From: Mucilaginibacter sp. UR6-1
GTDB taxonomy: Bacteria; Bacteroidota; Bacteroidia; Sphingobacteriales; Sphingobacteriaceae
Direction: 5' to 3'
DNA: 64,000 nt
Assembly (NCBI RefSeq): GCF_020880975.1
Contig: NZ_JAJIWP010000002.1
Location: forward strand, 1-64,000
Below the pieces are notes generated by a model. The model was not told the DNA's origin. It did no database searches and worked only from the letters and a program-made list of their open reading frames with translations. Position 1 is the stretch's first letter, and each line of letters starts with the position of its first letter. A program made the position numbers and the translations under genes. Positions 24,836 through 34,902 of the stretch are shown here, in pieces.

Positions 24836-25663
24836 ATGAAACAACTCCACCTCTACATAATCCTTTCTTTATTCCTCCTCACCACCTCTTGCTCCCCCAA
24901 AAAAGGACCTTACGCTGTAACCAACAAGGTGTATAACGAGCAGGCCGAAGCCTTTGCGCAAACGTTGCTGCAAACCGAGCCGGTGGTTTTGACGGATAGC
25001 CTGGGACGTAAGCTGGTCAGCGAGTGGGTGGGTACGGTAAATTTTAATCTGCGCAAGCCTAACTATGTGGTAATCCACTATACCGCGCAGGATTCGGCGG
25101 CGCAAACGCTTAAAACATTTACCATCACCAAAACGCAGGTGAGCGCGCATTACGTCATCGGCGGTGATGGGCGCATATACCACATGCTTAACGATTACCT
25201 GCGCGCCTGGCATGGCGGTTCGGGCAAGTGGGGCAACGGTACTGATGTTAACAGCTCATCCATTGGTATTGAGCTGGACAACAACGGCAAGTCGCCCTTT
25301 AACGATGCGCAGATCAACAGCCTTGTTATTTTGTTAGCGCATCTTAAAAAATCATATAATATCCCAACGGCCAATTTTATCGGGCACCAGGACCTGGCGC
25401 CTACCCGCAAAGTTGATCCCGGTAAATACTTCCCCTGGAAAAAGCTGGCCGAAAAAGGCTTTGGCTACTGGAGCAACGATGTGCTTGAACTGGCTCCCGA
25501 AGGGTTTGACGTAGCTACCGCCTTACGATTGATCGGTTACGATACCAGCAACCTCAACGCTGCCATATCAGCCTTTAAAAACCACTTTATTCAGGCCGAT
25601 AGCTCACCGGTACTATCACAACTCGACCTGAATGTGCTGTACAATGTTTACCAAAAATATTGA
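24836..25663 (+). CDS. N-acetylmuramoyl-L-alanine amidase, lipoprotein
   Basis: A 275-residue exported amidase of the amidase_2 (AmiD/AmpD) family that cleaves the bond between muramic acid and the peptide stem. The signal ends in the lipobox TTSC near residue 19. Zinc ligands and catalytic residues lie in VIHYTAQDS near 77, AWHGGSGKWG near 125, SSIGIELDN near 142 and FIGHQDLAPTRKVDPG near 180. It probably recycles or remodels peptidoglycan in the periplasm. The ATG at 24836 is chosen over a TTG 18 bases upstream because the signal peptide starts there. Confidence 0.9.
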   Translation: MKQLHLYIILSLFLLTTSCSPKKGPYAVTNKVYNEQAEAFAQTLLQTEPVVLTDSLGRKLVSEWVGTVNFNLRKPNYVVIHYTAQDSAAQTLKTFTITKTQVSAHYVIGGDGRIYHMLNDYLRAWHGGSGKWGNGTDVNSSSIGIELDNNGKSPFNDAQINSLVILLAHLKKSYNIPTANFIGHQDLAPTRKVDPGKYFPWKKLAEKGFGYWSNDVLELAPEGFDVATALRLIGYDTSNLNAAISAFKNHFIQADSSPVLSQLDLNVLYNVYQKY

Positions 25664-25664
25664 T

Positions 25665-25946
25665 CTACAAAGGCGTTGGTACCGGTACTGAAGATCCACG
25701 CGGATAAAATCCTTCATCCATCAGCATAAGTTTGCCTTTTGAAAAGTAGTAGAATTTGGTAGTGGTATCTTTTATGTTGTACGGAACATCCTTATAAACT
25801 GTGCGGTAGGTAGACATTTCAACGACCAAACTACGAGGGTGTTCCTTTATAAACTGCTCTTCGGGCATACCTACAGTAACAGGTTTTAATACGGTGCAGC
25901 CTATAACAAATAATGTTAAAGAGGCTATTATAAGTGCTTTCTTCAT
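25665..25946 (-). CDS. small lipoprotein of unknown function
   Basis: A 93-residue protein starting MKKALIIASLTLFVIGC, a lipoprotein signal with Cys at about 17. The start is placed there rather than at 26039, where the extra residues look non-coding. The mature part contains MPEEQFIKEHP and a tyrosine-rich FYYFSKG segment, reminiscent of SmpA/OmlA-like small envelope proteins, but the family is not recognised. Its stop is two bases from the convergent amidase stop. Confidence 0.72.
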   Translation of the reverse strand: MKKALIIASLTLFVIGCTVLKPVTVGMPEEQFIKEHPRSLVVEMSTYRTVYKDVPYNIKDTTTKFYYFSKGKLMLMDEGFYPRGSSVPVPTPL

Positions 25947-26036
25947 TGTGATATGTTTTGCAGTTATGATGAAAAAAGCAAACATAGGTTTAACCAACTC
26001 CGGATAACAATACTGATACACGCTGATTGCCAGCCA

Positions 26037-26070
26037 CAAAAAAAGCGGACTATGTTTTAATAGCCCGCTT
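26037..26070 (-). terminator. glnS terminator
   Basis: Arms at 26043-26052 and 26061-26070 pair (AAGCGG with CCGCTT plus CTA/TAG). On the minus strand the stem is followed by a run of T. It lies just past the glnS stop. Confidence 0.85.
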
Positions 26071-26090
26071 GGTATCCTGATAAAAAGGTT

Positions 26091-27746
<1,656 letters not shown>

Positions 27747-27796
27747 GATCAAAAATTAAAAATGCGCATAAATTCATCTAAATGCGCAAAATTTTA

Positions 27797-27804
27797 CAAA
27801 GGTA
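27797..27804 (-). promoter_or_regulatory. -7 element of glnS
   Basis: The minus strand reads TACCTTTG, a perfect TAnnTTTG, about 50 bases upstream of the ATG. The -33 element is not obvious. Confidence 0.5.
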
Positions 27805-27920
27805 TACAAAAAAGCGCCTTGTGTTAGGATGTTTTGTTTGTTTTAACTGTAACAGCATCAATAATCATAATTATGGCGGCAGATTTGTTATTTTGCTTGT
27901 TTAAGCCCTAAATTAGCAGC

Positions 27921-28703
27921 ATGCCCCTGCAAAATATACTGGTTGAAATACGTTCGCGTATTTGTTACATCATTATCAATCGCGAAAGCAAACTCAACGC
28001 GCTAAATTTCTCTACGCTTGCTGAACTTGGCGAGGCTATAAAACAGGCTTTTTTAAATACTGATGTTGGCGGCATTATAATAACCGGTGCCGGGCCAAAG
28101 GCTTTTGTTGCTGGTGCTGATATTGCCGAGTTTGCCCCGCTTGATACCGATGGCGGCCGAAAGATGGCCGAAACAGCCCAGCATAATGTTTTTGATGTAA
28201 TTGAGCATGGTAATAAACCGGTTATAGCCGCTATAAACGGCTTTGCTTTAGGCGGTGGGCTTGAGCTGGCTATGGCCTGCCACATCCGCTTGGCATCGGC
28301 AAATGCTAAATTGGGTTTGCCCGAAGTTACTTTGGGGCTTATACCGGGTTACGGCGGTACGCAGCGTTTAACCCGCCTTGTAGGTAAGGGGCGTGCGCTT
28401 GAAATGATATTAACTGCCGATATGATCACGGCGGAGCAAGCTCTGCAGTTTGGTTTGGTGAACCATGTTGTAAAGCCGGATGCCTTGTTGCCAAAGGCCG
28501 AAGAGATCATGAATAAGATACTGACCAGGGCGCCACTGGCTGTGGCATCAGCCATTAAGGCGGTAAATGCAGCCATTACTGATGCTGAAAAAGGGTTTGA
28601 TGTAGAGATAAATGAGTTTGCCGCCTGCTTTGCAACTGATGATACCCGCGAGGGCATAGCGGCTTTTACAGAGAAAAGGAAGCCTGATTTTAAGGGGAAA
28701 TAA
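27921..28703 (+). CDS. enoyl-CoA hydratase/isomerase family protein
   Basis: A 260-residue crotonase-fold enzyme. The oxyanion-hole segment is AFVAGADIAEFA near 65, followed by INGFALGGGLELAMACH near 104-120. LGLPEVTLGLIPGYGGTQRL near 132-151 holds the catalytic Glu, consistent with a hydratase that adds water to trans-2-enoyl-CoA. The substrate chain length and pathway are not clear: no other beta-oxidation gene is adjacent. It has its own upstream region after glnS. Confidence 0.88.
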   Translation: MPLQNILVEIRSRICYIIINRESKLNALNFSTLAELGEAIKQAFLNTDVGGIIITGAGPKAFVAGADIAEFAPLDTDGGRKMAETAQHNVFDVIEHGNKPVIAAINGFALGGGLELAMACHIRLASANAKLGLPEVTLGLIPGYGGTQRLTRLVGKGRALEMILTADMITAEQALQFGLVNHVVKPDALLPKAEEIMNKILTRAPLAVASAIKAVNAAITDAEKGFDVEINEFAACFATDDTREGIAAFTEKRKPDFKGK

Positions 28704-28826
28704 CTGTGGTTGCCCCATGGTTAAGTTTTTTTTGTAACCTAATTTAATTTTTTTTAGTATAAGACATAAAATTGCAGATTGTATTTATGTCTTGCATATT
28801 TTGCCCTATAAACACTATTTTGCTGT

Positions 28827-30278
28827 ATGAAAAGAATTCTCATCATAGATGATGAAGTGAACGTCGCCTTGTTGTTGTCAAAATTTCTAACACGAAATGG
28901 CTTTGATGTAGTTACTGCCTCAAACGGAGCCAGCGGGCTGGAAAGTTTGAAGAACAGTGAATTTAACCTTGTGCTTTGCGATTACAGGTTAGAGGATACC
29001 GATGGGCGCGAGATGCTTCGTCATATCAAGACGAATTACCCTAAAACCGGCGTGATCATCATTACCGGTTATTCTGATATAAAAATGGCTGTCGAACTGA
29101 TCAAGATGGGCGCATATGATTATATCACCAAGCCGCTATACCCGGATGAGATATTAAACACCATTAACAAAGCCATTGAAACGCAATACGCGCTTTTACA
29201 GGCTGATGAGGAAGAATTGCCGGTTGCCGCGCCCGAAAAAACTACCTCAGCCAAAAATAATGGTAAAAAGCATTTAATGGGCGGCGAGTTTGTGGTTGGT
29301 ACCAGCCGCGCCTCAAAAGAACTGGCCCGTCAGATTGACCTGGTGGCCCCAACAGGTTACAGCGTAATTATATTAGGCGAAAGCGGTACCGGTAAAGAAG
29401 CTGTTGCCAAGAGCATACACGTGGCCAGTCCGCGTTCAAGCAAACCATTTATTGCGATGGATTGCGGCTCACTTACCAAGGAGCTTGCCGCAAGCGAGTT
29501 CTTCGGGCACGAAAAGGGCTCATTTACCGGTGCTTTATACACTAAGATAGGCCACTTTGAAATGGCTAATGGCGGTACCCTGTTTCTGGATGAGGTGGGC
29601 AACCTGTCGTACGATATTCAGGCAGCATTGCTGCGCACCGTGCAGGAGCGTAAGGTAAAACGTATTGGTAGCACTAAGGAGATCGATCTGGATGTGCGCA
29701 TTATCGTAGCTACTAATGAGAACCTGCAGGATGGCATTAACAAAGGCCGTTTCCGTGAGGATCTTTATCACCGTTTTAACGAATTTGCCATTTACATGCC
29801 GCCACTGCGTGATCGCGGGCAGGATATTATAGCGCTGGCTGAGCACTTTTTACATATTGCTAACGAGGAGCTGGGCCGTAGCGTAACGGCATTTTCAGAG
29901 GAGGTGGTAGAATGTTTTATGAACTATCGCTGGCCGGGTAACATCCGCGAGCTTAAAAATATTGTTCGCCGTGCAACCCTGTTAACCGAGGGCGGCGAAG
30001 TTCCTTTAAAGGCGCTTCCGCTTGAGTTATCAAACTATAAAATGCCTGTATTGGAAAGTGTGGGTACCTCATCTGTTTCGGCTACGGTTGCAGCCGCTCC
30101 GGTTGAGGTTAAGGAGATAAAGCACGACTTGAAAAATGCCGCGCTTGAGGCCGAGTACGAAACTATTTTGCGTGTATTGCGTGAGGTGAACTTTAACAAA
30201 ACCCGCGCCGCCGAGATATTGAAGATAGACCGCAAAACGCTTTATAATAAAATGAAAGCCATCAACATGGGTAAATAA
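28827..30278 (+). CDS. sigma-54-dependent response regulator, NtrC family
   Basis: A 483-residue regulator. The receiver (about 1-120) has IIDDEVN near 6, the phospho-Asp in LCDYRLEDTDG near 52 and the Lys in ITKPLYP near 102. The AAA+ domain (about 155-385) has Walker A GESGTGKEAVA near 188, the sigma-54 loop GSFTGA near 231 and Walker B GGTLFLDEVG near 249. The Fis-type HTH is at the end (NKTRAAEILKIDRKTLYNKM). It would activate RpoN promoters when phosphorylated. No sensor kinase lies in the window; a 64-residue H-box protein follows after three bases. Confidence 0.93.
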   Translation: MKRILIIDDEVNVALLLSKFLTRNGFDVVTASNGASGLESLKNSEFNLVLCDYRLEDTDGREMLRHIKTNYPKTGVIIITGYSDIKMAVELIKMGAYDYITKPLYPDEILNTINKAIETQYALLQADEEELPVAAPEKTTSAKNNGKKHLMGGEFVVGTSRASKELARQIDLVAPTGYSVIILGESGTGKEAVAKSIHVASPRSSKPFIAMDCGSLTKELAASEFFGHEKGSFTGALYTKIGHFEMANGGTLFLDEVGNLSYDIQAALLRTVQERKVKRIGSTKEIDLDVRIIVATNENLQDGINKGRFREDLYHRFNEFAIYMPPLRDRGQDIIALAEHFLHIANEELGRSVTAFSEEVVECFMNYRWPGNIRELKNIVRRATLLTEGGEVPLKALPLELSNYKMPVLESVGTSSVSATVAAAPVEVKEIKHDLKNAALEAEYETILRVLREVNFNKTRAAEILKIDRKTLYNKMKAINMGK

Positions 30279-30281
30279 AGT

Positions 30282-30476
30282 ATGGCAGATAATACAGGAG
30301 AAAAAATTGATATACACCTGTTGAGGCATGATGTTAACAACCAGCTTTCAAACATCAACCTTTGCCTTGAGCAGTTAAAGTACGAGGTAACCGACCAAAC
30401 CGAGGATTACAGGTTTTACCTCGAAGCCATTGCCATAAGCTGTAAAAAGATACAGGAAATATTGGCAGATAAATAA
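30282..30476 (+). CDS. 64-residue H-box (DHp-like) small protein
   Basis: A small, helical protein starting MADNTGEKIDIH. The segment LLRHDVNNQLSNINLCL near 14-30 looks like the H-box of histidine kinase dimerisation domains (His followed by Asp and Asn, as in Spo0B-type H-boxes). A second helix follows (YRFYLEAIAISCKKIQEIL), which could complete a two-helix hairpin. No ATPase domain is present. Its ATG is three bases after the regulator stop, so it is almost certainly co-translated with it. It may accept, pass or block phosphate; this is inference. Confidence 0.72.
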   Translation: MADNTGEKIDIHLLRHDVNNQLSNINLCLEQLKYEVTDQTEDYRFYLEAIAISCKKIQEILADK

Positions 30477-30558
30477 TAACGTTTACGTAATAAGGCAGAT
30501 TAAAACAATTTGCCTTATTTTATTATTACCGTAGCGTAAGCAAAATTGTTCCATTTAC

Positions 30559-31602
30559 ATGTCCATCTTTAGCTATAAGCAGCGTAATAACATTATACTG
30601 GTAAGCATTATTGTGCTTGGCTGCTTTTTGCTGTACGCGCTTAGCGGCTTATTTAGCTCCATATTGGGTGCGGTTGTGCTTTTCACCATATTCCGTTCAA
30701 GTTATCTATACCTGGTTGAGCGGCGCGGGCTTAACGGCCCTGTGGTTGCGGTAGGCATTATTATAGTATCGCTTATTGTTATCGTTATACCATTTCTGCT
30801 GCTGAGCTTTATGGTGATCAACAAGATCGCTGAGCTTAACACCGACTCTTTCCTGCTCGAAAAATGGTTCAAAAAAATAGATGCCTTTACCGGCTCTAAT
30901 CTTAACAAACCCCACTTTGTTGAGGATGGCATACAAAAGCTGAGCGATTACGCTACAGAGCTGTTTCCATCCATTATAGGTGGTGCCGCCAATATTATTG
31001 TCATTCTGTTATTCATGTACTTTATACTGTATTTTATGTTTGTACAGATGAAGAGCTTTGAGGCGGGTTTGCTGCGCTACGCTCCCTTTCGGGAGCAGCA
31101 TGCGCTAAAGTTTGCGCAAGAGTTGCGTAATTCTACTTACTCCAACGTTTTGGGGCAGGGCGTTATATCTATAGTACAGGGCGCTTTGCTGGCCAATGGC
31201 TTTTGGATATTCGGCATACCCGACCCTATATTCTGGGGCGTGATAGGTACTTTTATTTCGTTTTTACCCGTAGTTGGCGCGCCAACGCTTACCATACCAG
31301 CCGGGCTGTTATTGATGGCTGACGGCCATGCCATAAAGGGCGTTGTGCTGATAGCGTACGGTGTACTTTTTATTGGTAATGTTGATAATGTTTTGCGTAT
31401 GGTAATCAATAAGCGCATTGCCAATACGCATCCGCTTATATCGGTAGTAGGGGTATTTATCGGCCTGCCTTTATTTGGCATTTTGGGGCTGGTATTTGGC
31501 CCTTTACTGCTATCATACTTTTTATTACTGGTTGAAATTTACCAAACCAACCGCATGGCTGCCGAGCGCCTGGAGCGCATACGCACGGGGCCCGATCTTT
31601 AA
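30559..31602 (+). CDS. AI-2E family permease
   Basis: A 347-residue inner-membrane protein of the AI-2E/YdiK-PerM family. It has about seven to eight hydrophobic helices: a pair near 12-50, one near 60-85, one near 140-165 and a cluster after 195. The family motif region is GVISIVQGALLANGFWIFGI near 199-218 and FLPVVGAPTLTIPAGLLL near 235-252. Some family members export autoinducer-2 or act as Na+/H+ antiporters; substrate here is unknown. Confidence 0.87.
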   Translation: MSIFSYKQRNNIILVSIIVLGCFLLYALSGLFSSILGAVVLFTIFRSSYLYLVERRGLNGPVVAVGIIIVSLIVIVIPFLLLSFMVINKIAELNTDSFLLEKWFKKIDAFTGSNLNKPHFVEDGIQKLSDYATELFPSIIGGAANIIVILLFMYFILYFMFVQMKSFEAGLLRYAPFREQHALKFAQELRNSTYSNVLGQGVISIVQGALLANGFWIFGIPDPIFWGVIGTFISFLPVVGAPTLTIPAGLLLMADGHAIKGVVLIAYGVLFIGNVDNVLRMVINKRIANTHPLISVVGVFIGLPLFGILGLVFGPLLLSYFLLLVEIYQTNRMAAERLERIRTGPDL

Positions 31603-31746
31603 AAAAAATTCAGGTGCGATAAACTATAAAGGGTAAAAAACGGTTAAATAATTACATATTTAGTCCTGCAAAGGCGCGTATTGACTTTACGGTAAAGTAT
31701 TTAATTATTTTTTAAAACAAAATCGTCAACTTAAAATTTATAGGAT

Positions 31747-32013
31747 ATGAACGACAACACAAAAACAGTAGTTGCCTTGCTGGCAGGAATAGCGGCAGGC
31801 GCGGCATTAGGGTTATTATTTGCCCCTGATAAAGGCTCTGAAACCCGTGATAAGCTCAGCGAATCGTTAAAAAACCTTGGTGATTCAATTAAGGATACGG
31901 CAGCCGCTGAGATAGATAACCTGGTTGGTTTTAAAGACAAGGTTGTTCAAAACATCAAAACAAAAATTAAAGGTGCCGAAGAAGAATACCAGGACGACCT
32001 TGAGCACGCATAA
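31747..32013 (+). CDS. YtxH domain protein
   Basis: An 88-residue protein. The N-terminal hydrophobic stretch [20 protein letters not shown] near 8-27 and the [20 protein letters not shown] segment are typical of YtxH/gas-vesicle-like small membrane proteins. The rest is amphipathic helix, probably coiled coil. It is the first gene of a trio with the holin-like and 158-residue proteins. The family is often stress-induced; that is general knowledge and not shown here. Confidence 0.85.
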   Translation: MNDNTKTVVALLAGIAAGAALGLLFAPDKGSETRDKLSESLKNLGDSIKDTAAAEIDNLVGFKDKVVQNIKTKIKGAEEEYQDDLEHA

Positions 32014-32066
32014 ATAAATTTTACAGCCCCGCCGCAAGGCGGGGCTACTAATACTACCCTCTACCT

Positions 32067-32411
32067 ATGGAAGAAAAAAAAGATACTACATCAACACAGC
32101 CGATCATTGATCAGTTGAAGGAGTACGCCGAAACGCGTTTCACGCTTGCAAAATACAAGGCCATTGAAAAAGGCTCATCAGTTATTGCCAGCATCATTAT
32201 TGATTTGATTGTTGTAGTAATTGCGGCAGTAACATTCCTATTCGCGAGCTTTACGCTGGCGTTGTTCCTGGCCGATGTTTTTGCTTCTTACTGGAAGGGT
32301 TTCGGCGCGGTGGCTGGTTTGTATCTGCTCATCGTTATTATCATTATAGCGGCAAAAGGCAGCTTTGAAAAACCAATAATTAATGGTTTCATTCGTAAAA
32401 TCTTCAAATAA
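32067..32411 (+). CDS. phage-holin superfamily III/DUF1469-like membrane protein
   Basis: A 114-residue protein with two membrane helices, about 41-70 and 79-101, preceded by an amphipathic segment (IDQLKEYAETRFTLAKYKAIEK). The layout is that of the 'putative holin-X/DUF1469' family, which despite its name is usually chromosomal and not a lysis protein. It lies between the YtxH protein and a protein of unknown function, five bases before the latter, so an operon is likely. Confidence 0.8.
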   Translation: MEEKKDTTSTQPIIDQLKEYAETRFTLAKYKAIEKGSSVIASIIIDLIVVVIAAVTFLFASFTLALFLADVFASYWKGFGAVAGLYLLIVIIIIAAKGSFEKPIINGFIRKIFK

Positions 32412-32416
32412 AAGCA

Positions 32417-32893
32417 ATGGCAGGCATACCAATTAAAAATATCGACGACCTGAGAAGTGAGATCGCGAGGCTTACAATTGCTGAAGATGTACAATCAACA
32501 TCATTAAAGCTGCGTTTCAGCAGCCCGTCAGCATTATTCGCCACAGTATTATCCATATTCCCAAAATCGGCCACGCTTGACGGCGTTAAGGGCGCAGGCT
32601 TCTTTAAGCAGGATTTTGTTGGCCTTATCTCACGCTTTTTATTACCGTTAACGCTTAACAAAACACTGTTCAGGGGCTCAAACTTCCTGGTAAAAGCTTT
32701 AGTAAGCGTGCTATCTCAAAAGGCCTCTACCTATATTAATGAGGATTCTGTTACCGGCGTGTGGGGCAAAGTAAAGGGCCTGTTCAGTAGTATTACCAGT
32801 AGCATAGGTAAAAAGAAAAAGCCGGATGTTGTTGTAGAAACGGTAGTTGTTCCGCCTGTGGCAAGCGTGCCGCCTTATACCGAAACTTACTGA
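32417..32893 (+). CDS. conserved-looking protein of unknown function, stress trio
   Basis: A 158-residue protein that I do not recognise. It begins MAGIPIKNIDDLRSEIARL, has a hydrophobic segment near 75-100 (FVGLISRFLLPLTLNKTLF) and ends in a Pro/Val-rich tail (VVVPPVASVPPYTETY). It is five bases after the holin-like gene, so it is probably co-translated. Its role is likely linked to the two membrane proteins upstream. Confidence 0.72.
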   Translation: MAGIPIKNIDDLRSEIARLTIAEDVQSTSLKLRFSSPSALFATVLSIFPKSATLDGVKGAGFFKQDFVGLISRFLLPLTLNKTLFRGSNFLVKALVSVLSQKASTYINEDSVTGVWGKVKGLFSSITSSIGKKKKPDVVVETVVVPPVASVPPYTETY

Positions 32894-32941
32894 TAAATAC
32901 TTTATTGAACCACCGCATTTGCTATTAGCCATGGCGAAAGT

Positions 32942-32949
32942 TATTTTTG
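32942..32949 (+). promoter_or_regulatory. -7 element upstream of trmB
   Basis: TATTTTTG matches TAnnTTTG, 17 bases before the GTG start at 32967. Confidence 0.5.
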
Positions 32950-32966
32950 CGCTTTAATTTTTTTAA

Positions 32967-33614
32967 GTGGGTAAAGATAAGATACGCAGGTTTGCCGAGG
33001 TGGCAACCTTTAGCAATGTACTGCAGCTTGATGAAGGCAAGGTAATGCAGGGCCGCTGGGCCAACGATTTTTTTAAGAACAGCAACCCGGTAGTGCTTGA
33101 ACTGGCCTGCGGTAAAGGTGAATACACCGTAAACCTTGCCCGTATGTTTCCTGAAAAGAATTTTATTGGCATTGATTATAAAGGCAACCGTATTTGGCGC
33201 GGGGCTAAAACCGCGTTAGAGGAGGGTGTTAACAACGTAGGCTTTTTACGTATACAAATAGAAACCATACTGGATTACTTTGCGCCGGGCGAGGTAGACG
33301 AGATCTGGATTACCTTCCCCGACCCGCAGCCGCAGCTAAGCCGCGAAAAAAAGCGGTTAACATCGCCGCGTTTTCTTGAAAAATATAAGCAGATATTAAA
33401 ACCGGGCGGCTTTATTAACCTGAAAACGGATAATGATGGTTTACATGCCTACACTGCCGAAAAGATAGCCGACCTGGGCTTAAACCTGCACGTACGTACT
33501 GAGGATCTTTACCACTCGGCGTATGCTGATGAGGTGCTATCCATAAAAACTTATTACGAGCGCAAATATTTACAGGATAACAAGAATATCAATTACCTTA
33601 AATTCTCATTTTAA
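32967..33614 (+). CDS. trmB: tRNA (guanine-N7)-methyltransferase TrmB
   Basis: TrmB makes m7G46 in tRNA using S-adenosylmethionine. The 215-residue protein has the SAM-binding LELACGKGEYTVNLA near 47-61, IGIDYKGNRIWRGAKTA near 71-87 and the tRNA-site motif WITFPDPQPQ near 113-122 (Gln-Pro-Gln replaces the commoner Trp-Pro-Lys). It starts at GTG with no Shine-Dalgarno sequence. The alkyltransferase-like gene follows six bases downstream. Confidence 0.95.
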   Translation: MGKDKIRRFAEVATFSNVLQLDEGKVMQGRWANDFFKNSNPVVLELACGKGEYTVNLARMFPEKNFIGIDYKGNRIWRGAKTALEEGVNNVGFLRIQIETILDYFAPGEVDEIWITFPDPQPQLSREKKRLTSPRFLEKYKQILKPGGFINLKTDNDGLHAYTAEKIADLGLNLHVRTEDLYHSAYADEVLSIKTYYERKYLQDNKNINYLKFSF

Positions 33615-33620
33615 CCAATA

Positions 33621-33959
33621 ATGGCCGAAGAGAACTTTTTTGACCGGGTATATGAGGTGGTGCGGCAAATACCTGCCGGGCGTGTAACCTCGTATGGCGC
33701 TATCGCGCATTTTCTCGGTACAAAGCGTTCGGCCAGGGTGGTGGGTTATGCCATGGGCGCATCAGGGGCGGCGTACCCGCCTGTACCGGCACACCGTGTG
33801 GTAAACAGCCAGGGCTTGCTTACCGGTAAATTCCATTTCCCTACGTTTGAGCTTATGGAGCAAATGCTGGCCAGTGAAGGCATTATGGTTGAGGATAACA
33901 AGATCCAGAATTTTAAGGAAAAGTTTTGGGACCCATCTGTAGAGCTCTCCTTAGATTGA
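33621..33959 (+). CDS. alkyltransferase-like protein (ATL), catalytic Cys missing
   Basis: A 112-residue protein with the DNA-binding domain of O6-alkylguanine-DNA alkyltransferase (MGMT). The helix-turn-helix region PAGRVTSYGAIAHFLG is near 18-33. The acceptor motif PCHR is here PAHR (VPAHRVVNSQG near 54-64), so no Cys can accept the alkyl group. Such ATL proteins bind O6-alkylguanine and flag it for nucleotide excision repair. It probably shares a transcript with trmB. Confidence 0.88.
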   Translation: MAEENFFDRVYEVVRQIPAGRVTSYGAIAHFLGTKRSARVVGYAMGASGAAYPPVPAHRVVNSQGLLTGKFHFPTFELMEQMLASEGIMVEDNKIQNFKEKFWDPSVELSLD

Positions 33960-34030
33960 TTTTTAACTTTTAGGTATTTTATTTAAACTATTGGCAAGGT
34001 AAGGGTGTTGTAAAATAAAACTTCATTACC

Positions 34031-34252
34031 ATGAAAAAGCTATTTTTAATACCGATAGTAGCCGCGGCCTTAGCATTTACTGCTTGCAGTGGCACCAACC
34101 AGCAGGGTGCGGGTACCGATAGTCCGCAAAATTCAAATGATACCACCCTGAATACCGACACTGTAATAAAGCATACCGATAGCTCAAGTACCGGTTTAGA
34201 TAATTCAGGTTCGGGAGGAACGGCAGTGGTTGACAGTACAAAAAAAGAGTAG
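34031..34252 (+). CDS. small Ser/Thr-rich lipoprotein
   Basis: A 73-residue protein with a lipoprotein signal (AALAFTACSG, Cys near 19). The mature region is Ser, Thr, Asn and Gly rich (NSNDTTLNTD, STGLDNSGSGG), probably unstructured, and the family is not recognised. Its stop codon is embedded in the terminator hairpin at 34243-34271. Confidence 0.72.
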   Translation: MKKLFLIPIVAAALAFTACSGTNQQGAGTDSPQNSNDTTLNTDTVIKHTDSSSTGLDNSGSGGTAVVDSTKKE

Positions 34253-34271
34253 CCCAGGCTGCTCTTTTTTT
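34243..34271 (+). terminator. lipoprotein gene terminator
   Basis: AGAGTAGCC pairs with GGCTGCTCT, including the TAG stop, followed by TTTTTTT. Confidence 0.75.
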
Positions 34272-34422
34272 ATGAAAGGCTATTTGTAAATCGCTGTATT
34301 TTGTTGACAATCAGTATAATGTTAACAAATAAATAATTGCTTATTCACATTAATATGGAATGTTATAGCTTATTTTTATTGACCTATTCAGGGTCACTAT
34401 AAATTAACCTAAAACATTTTAT

Positions 34423-34896
34423 ATGACCTGGAGAAAATTCAGCGGCGAAGTGATCCAAACGCCCATTCTTGAAGAAGTTGAACACGCCATTGAGCGTGAG
34501 AGCCTGCTTGGTAATAAACTTAAAGTTTGCATTGGTACCGACTCGCAGGTTAAGGGCGCTGTTACTGATTTTGCCACGGTAATTGTGTTTATCCGCGAGC
34601 AGCGGGGCGGATTCATGTTCATTCATCAGGAGCGTACATCGCAAAAAATGAGCATTAAGGAGCGGATGCTTACCGAGGTGCAAAAATCTATCGACACGGC
34701 TTACCGTCTTTGCGATCTGCTCGACCTGTACGATGTTGACCTGGAGGTACATGCCGACATTAACACCAACCCAATGTTTAAAAGCAACCAGGCCCTGCAC
34801 GAGGCCATGGGCTATATTTTAAGTATGGGCTTTGTGTTCAAGGCCAAGCCCGAGGCTTTTGCCAGCTCGTATTGCGCTAATAAAATGGTGCAGTAA
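34423..34896 (+). CDS. YkuK-like RNase H-fold protein (DUF458)
   Basis: A 157-residue cytoplasmic protein resembling the YkuK/DUF458 family, predicted to have an RNase H-like fold. The N-terminal acidic strand KVCIGTDSQVKGAV near 30-43 and the LEVHADINTNPMFKSNQ segment near 107-123 supply Asp residues suitable for metal binding. The natural role is not established. It converges on the FtsX-type permease gene, six bases between stops. Confidence 0.78.
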   Translation: MTWRKFSGEVIQTPILEEVEHAIERESLLGNKLKVCIGTDSQVKGAVTDFATVIVFIREQRGGFMFIHQERTSQKMSIKERMLTEVQKSIDTAYRLCDLLDLYDVDLEVHADINTNPMFKSNQALHEAMGYILSMGFVFKAKPEAFASSYCANKMVQ

Positions 34897-34902
34897 AGCC
34901 GG

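Noticed and set aside
32067-32411. Prophage lysis gene (holin-like protein)
   Set aside because: The neighbours are housekeeping genes and there are no phage structural genes; the family is usually chromosomal.
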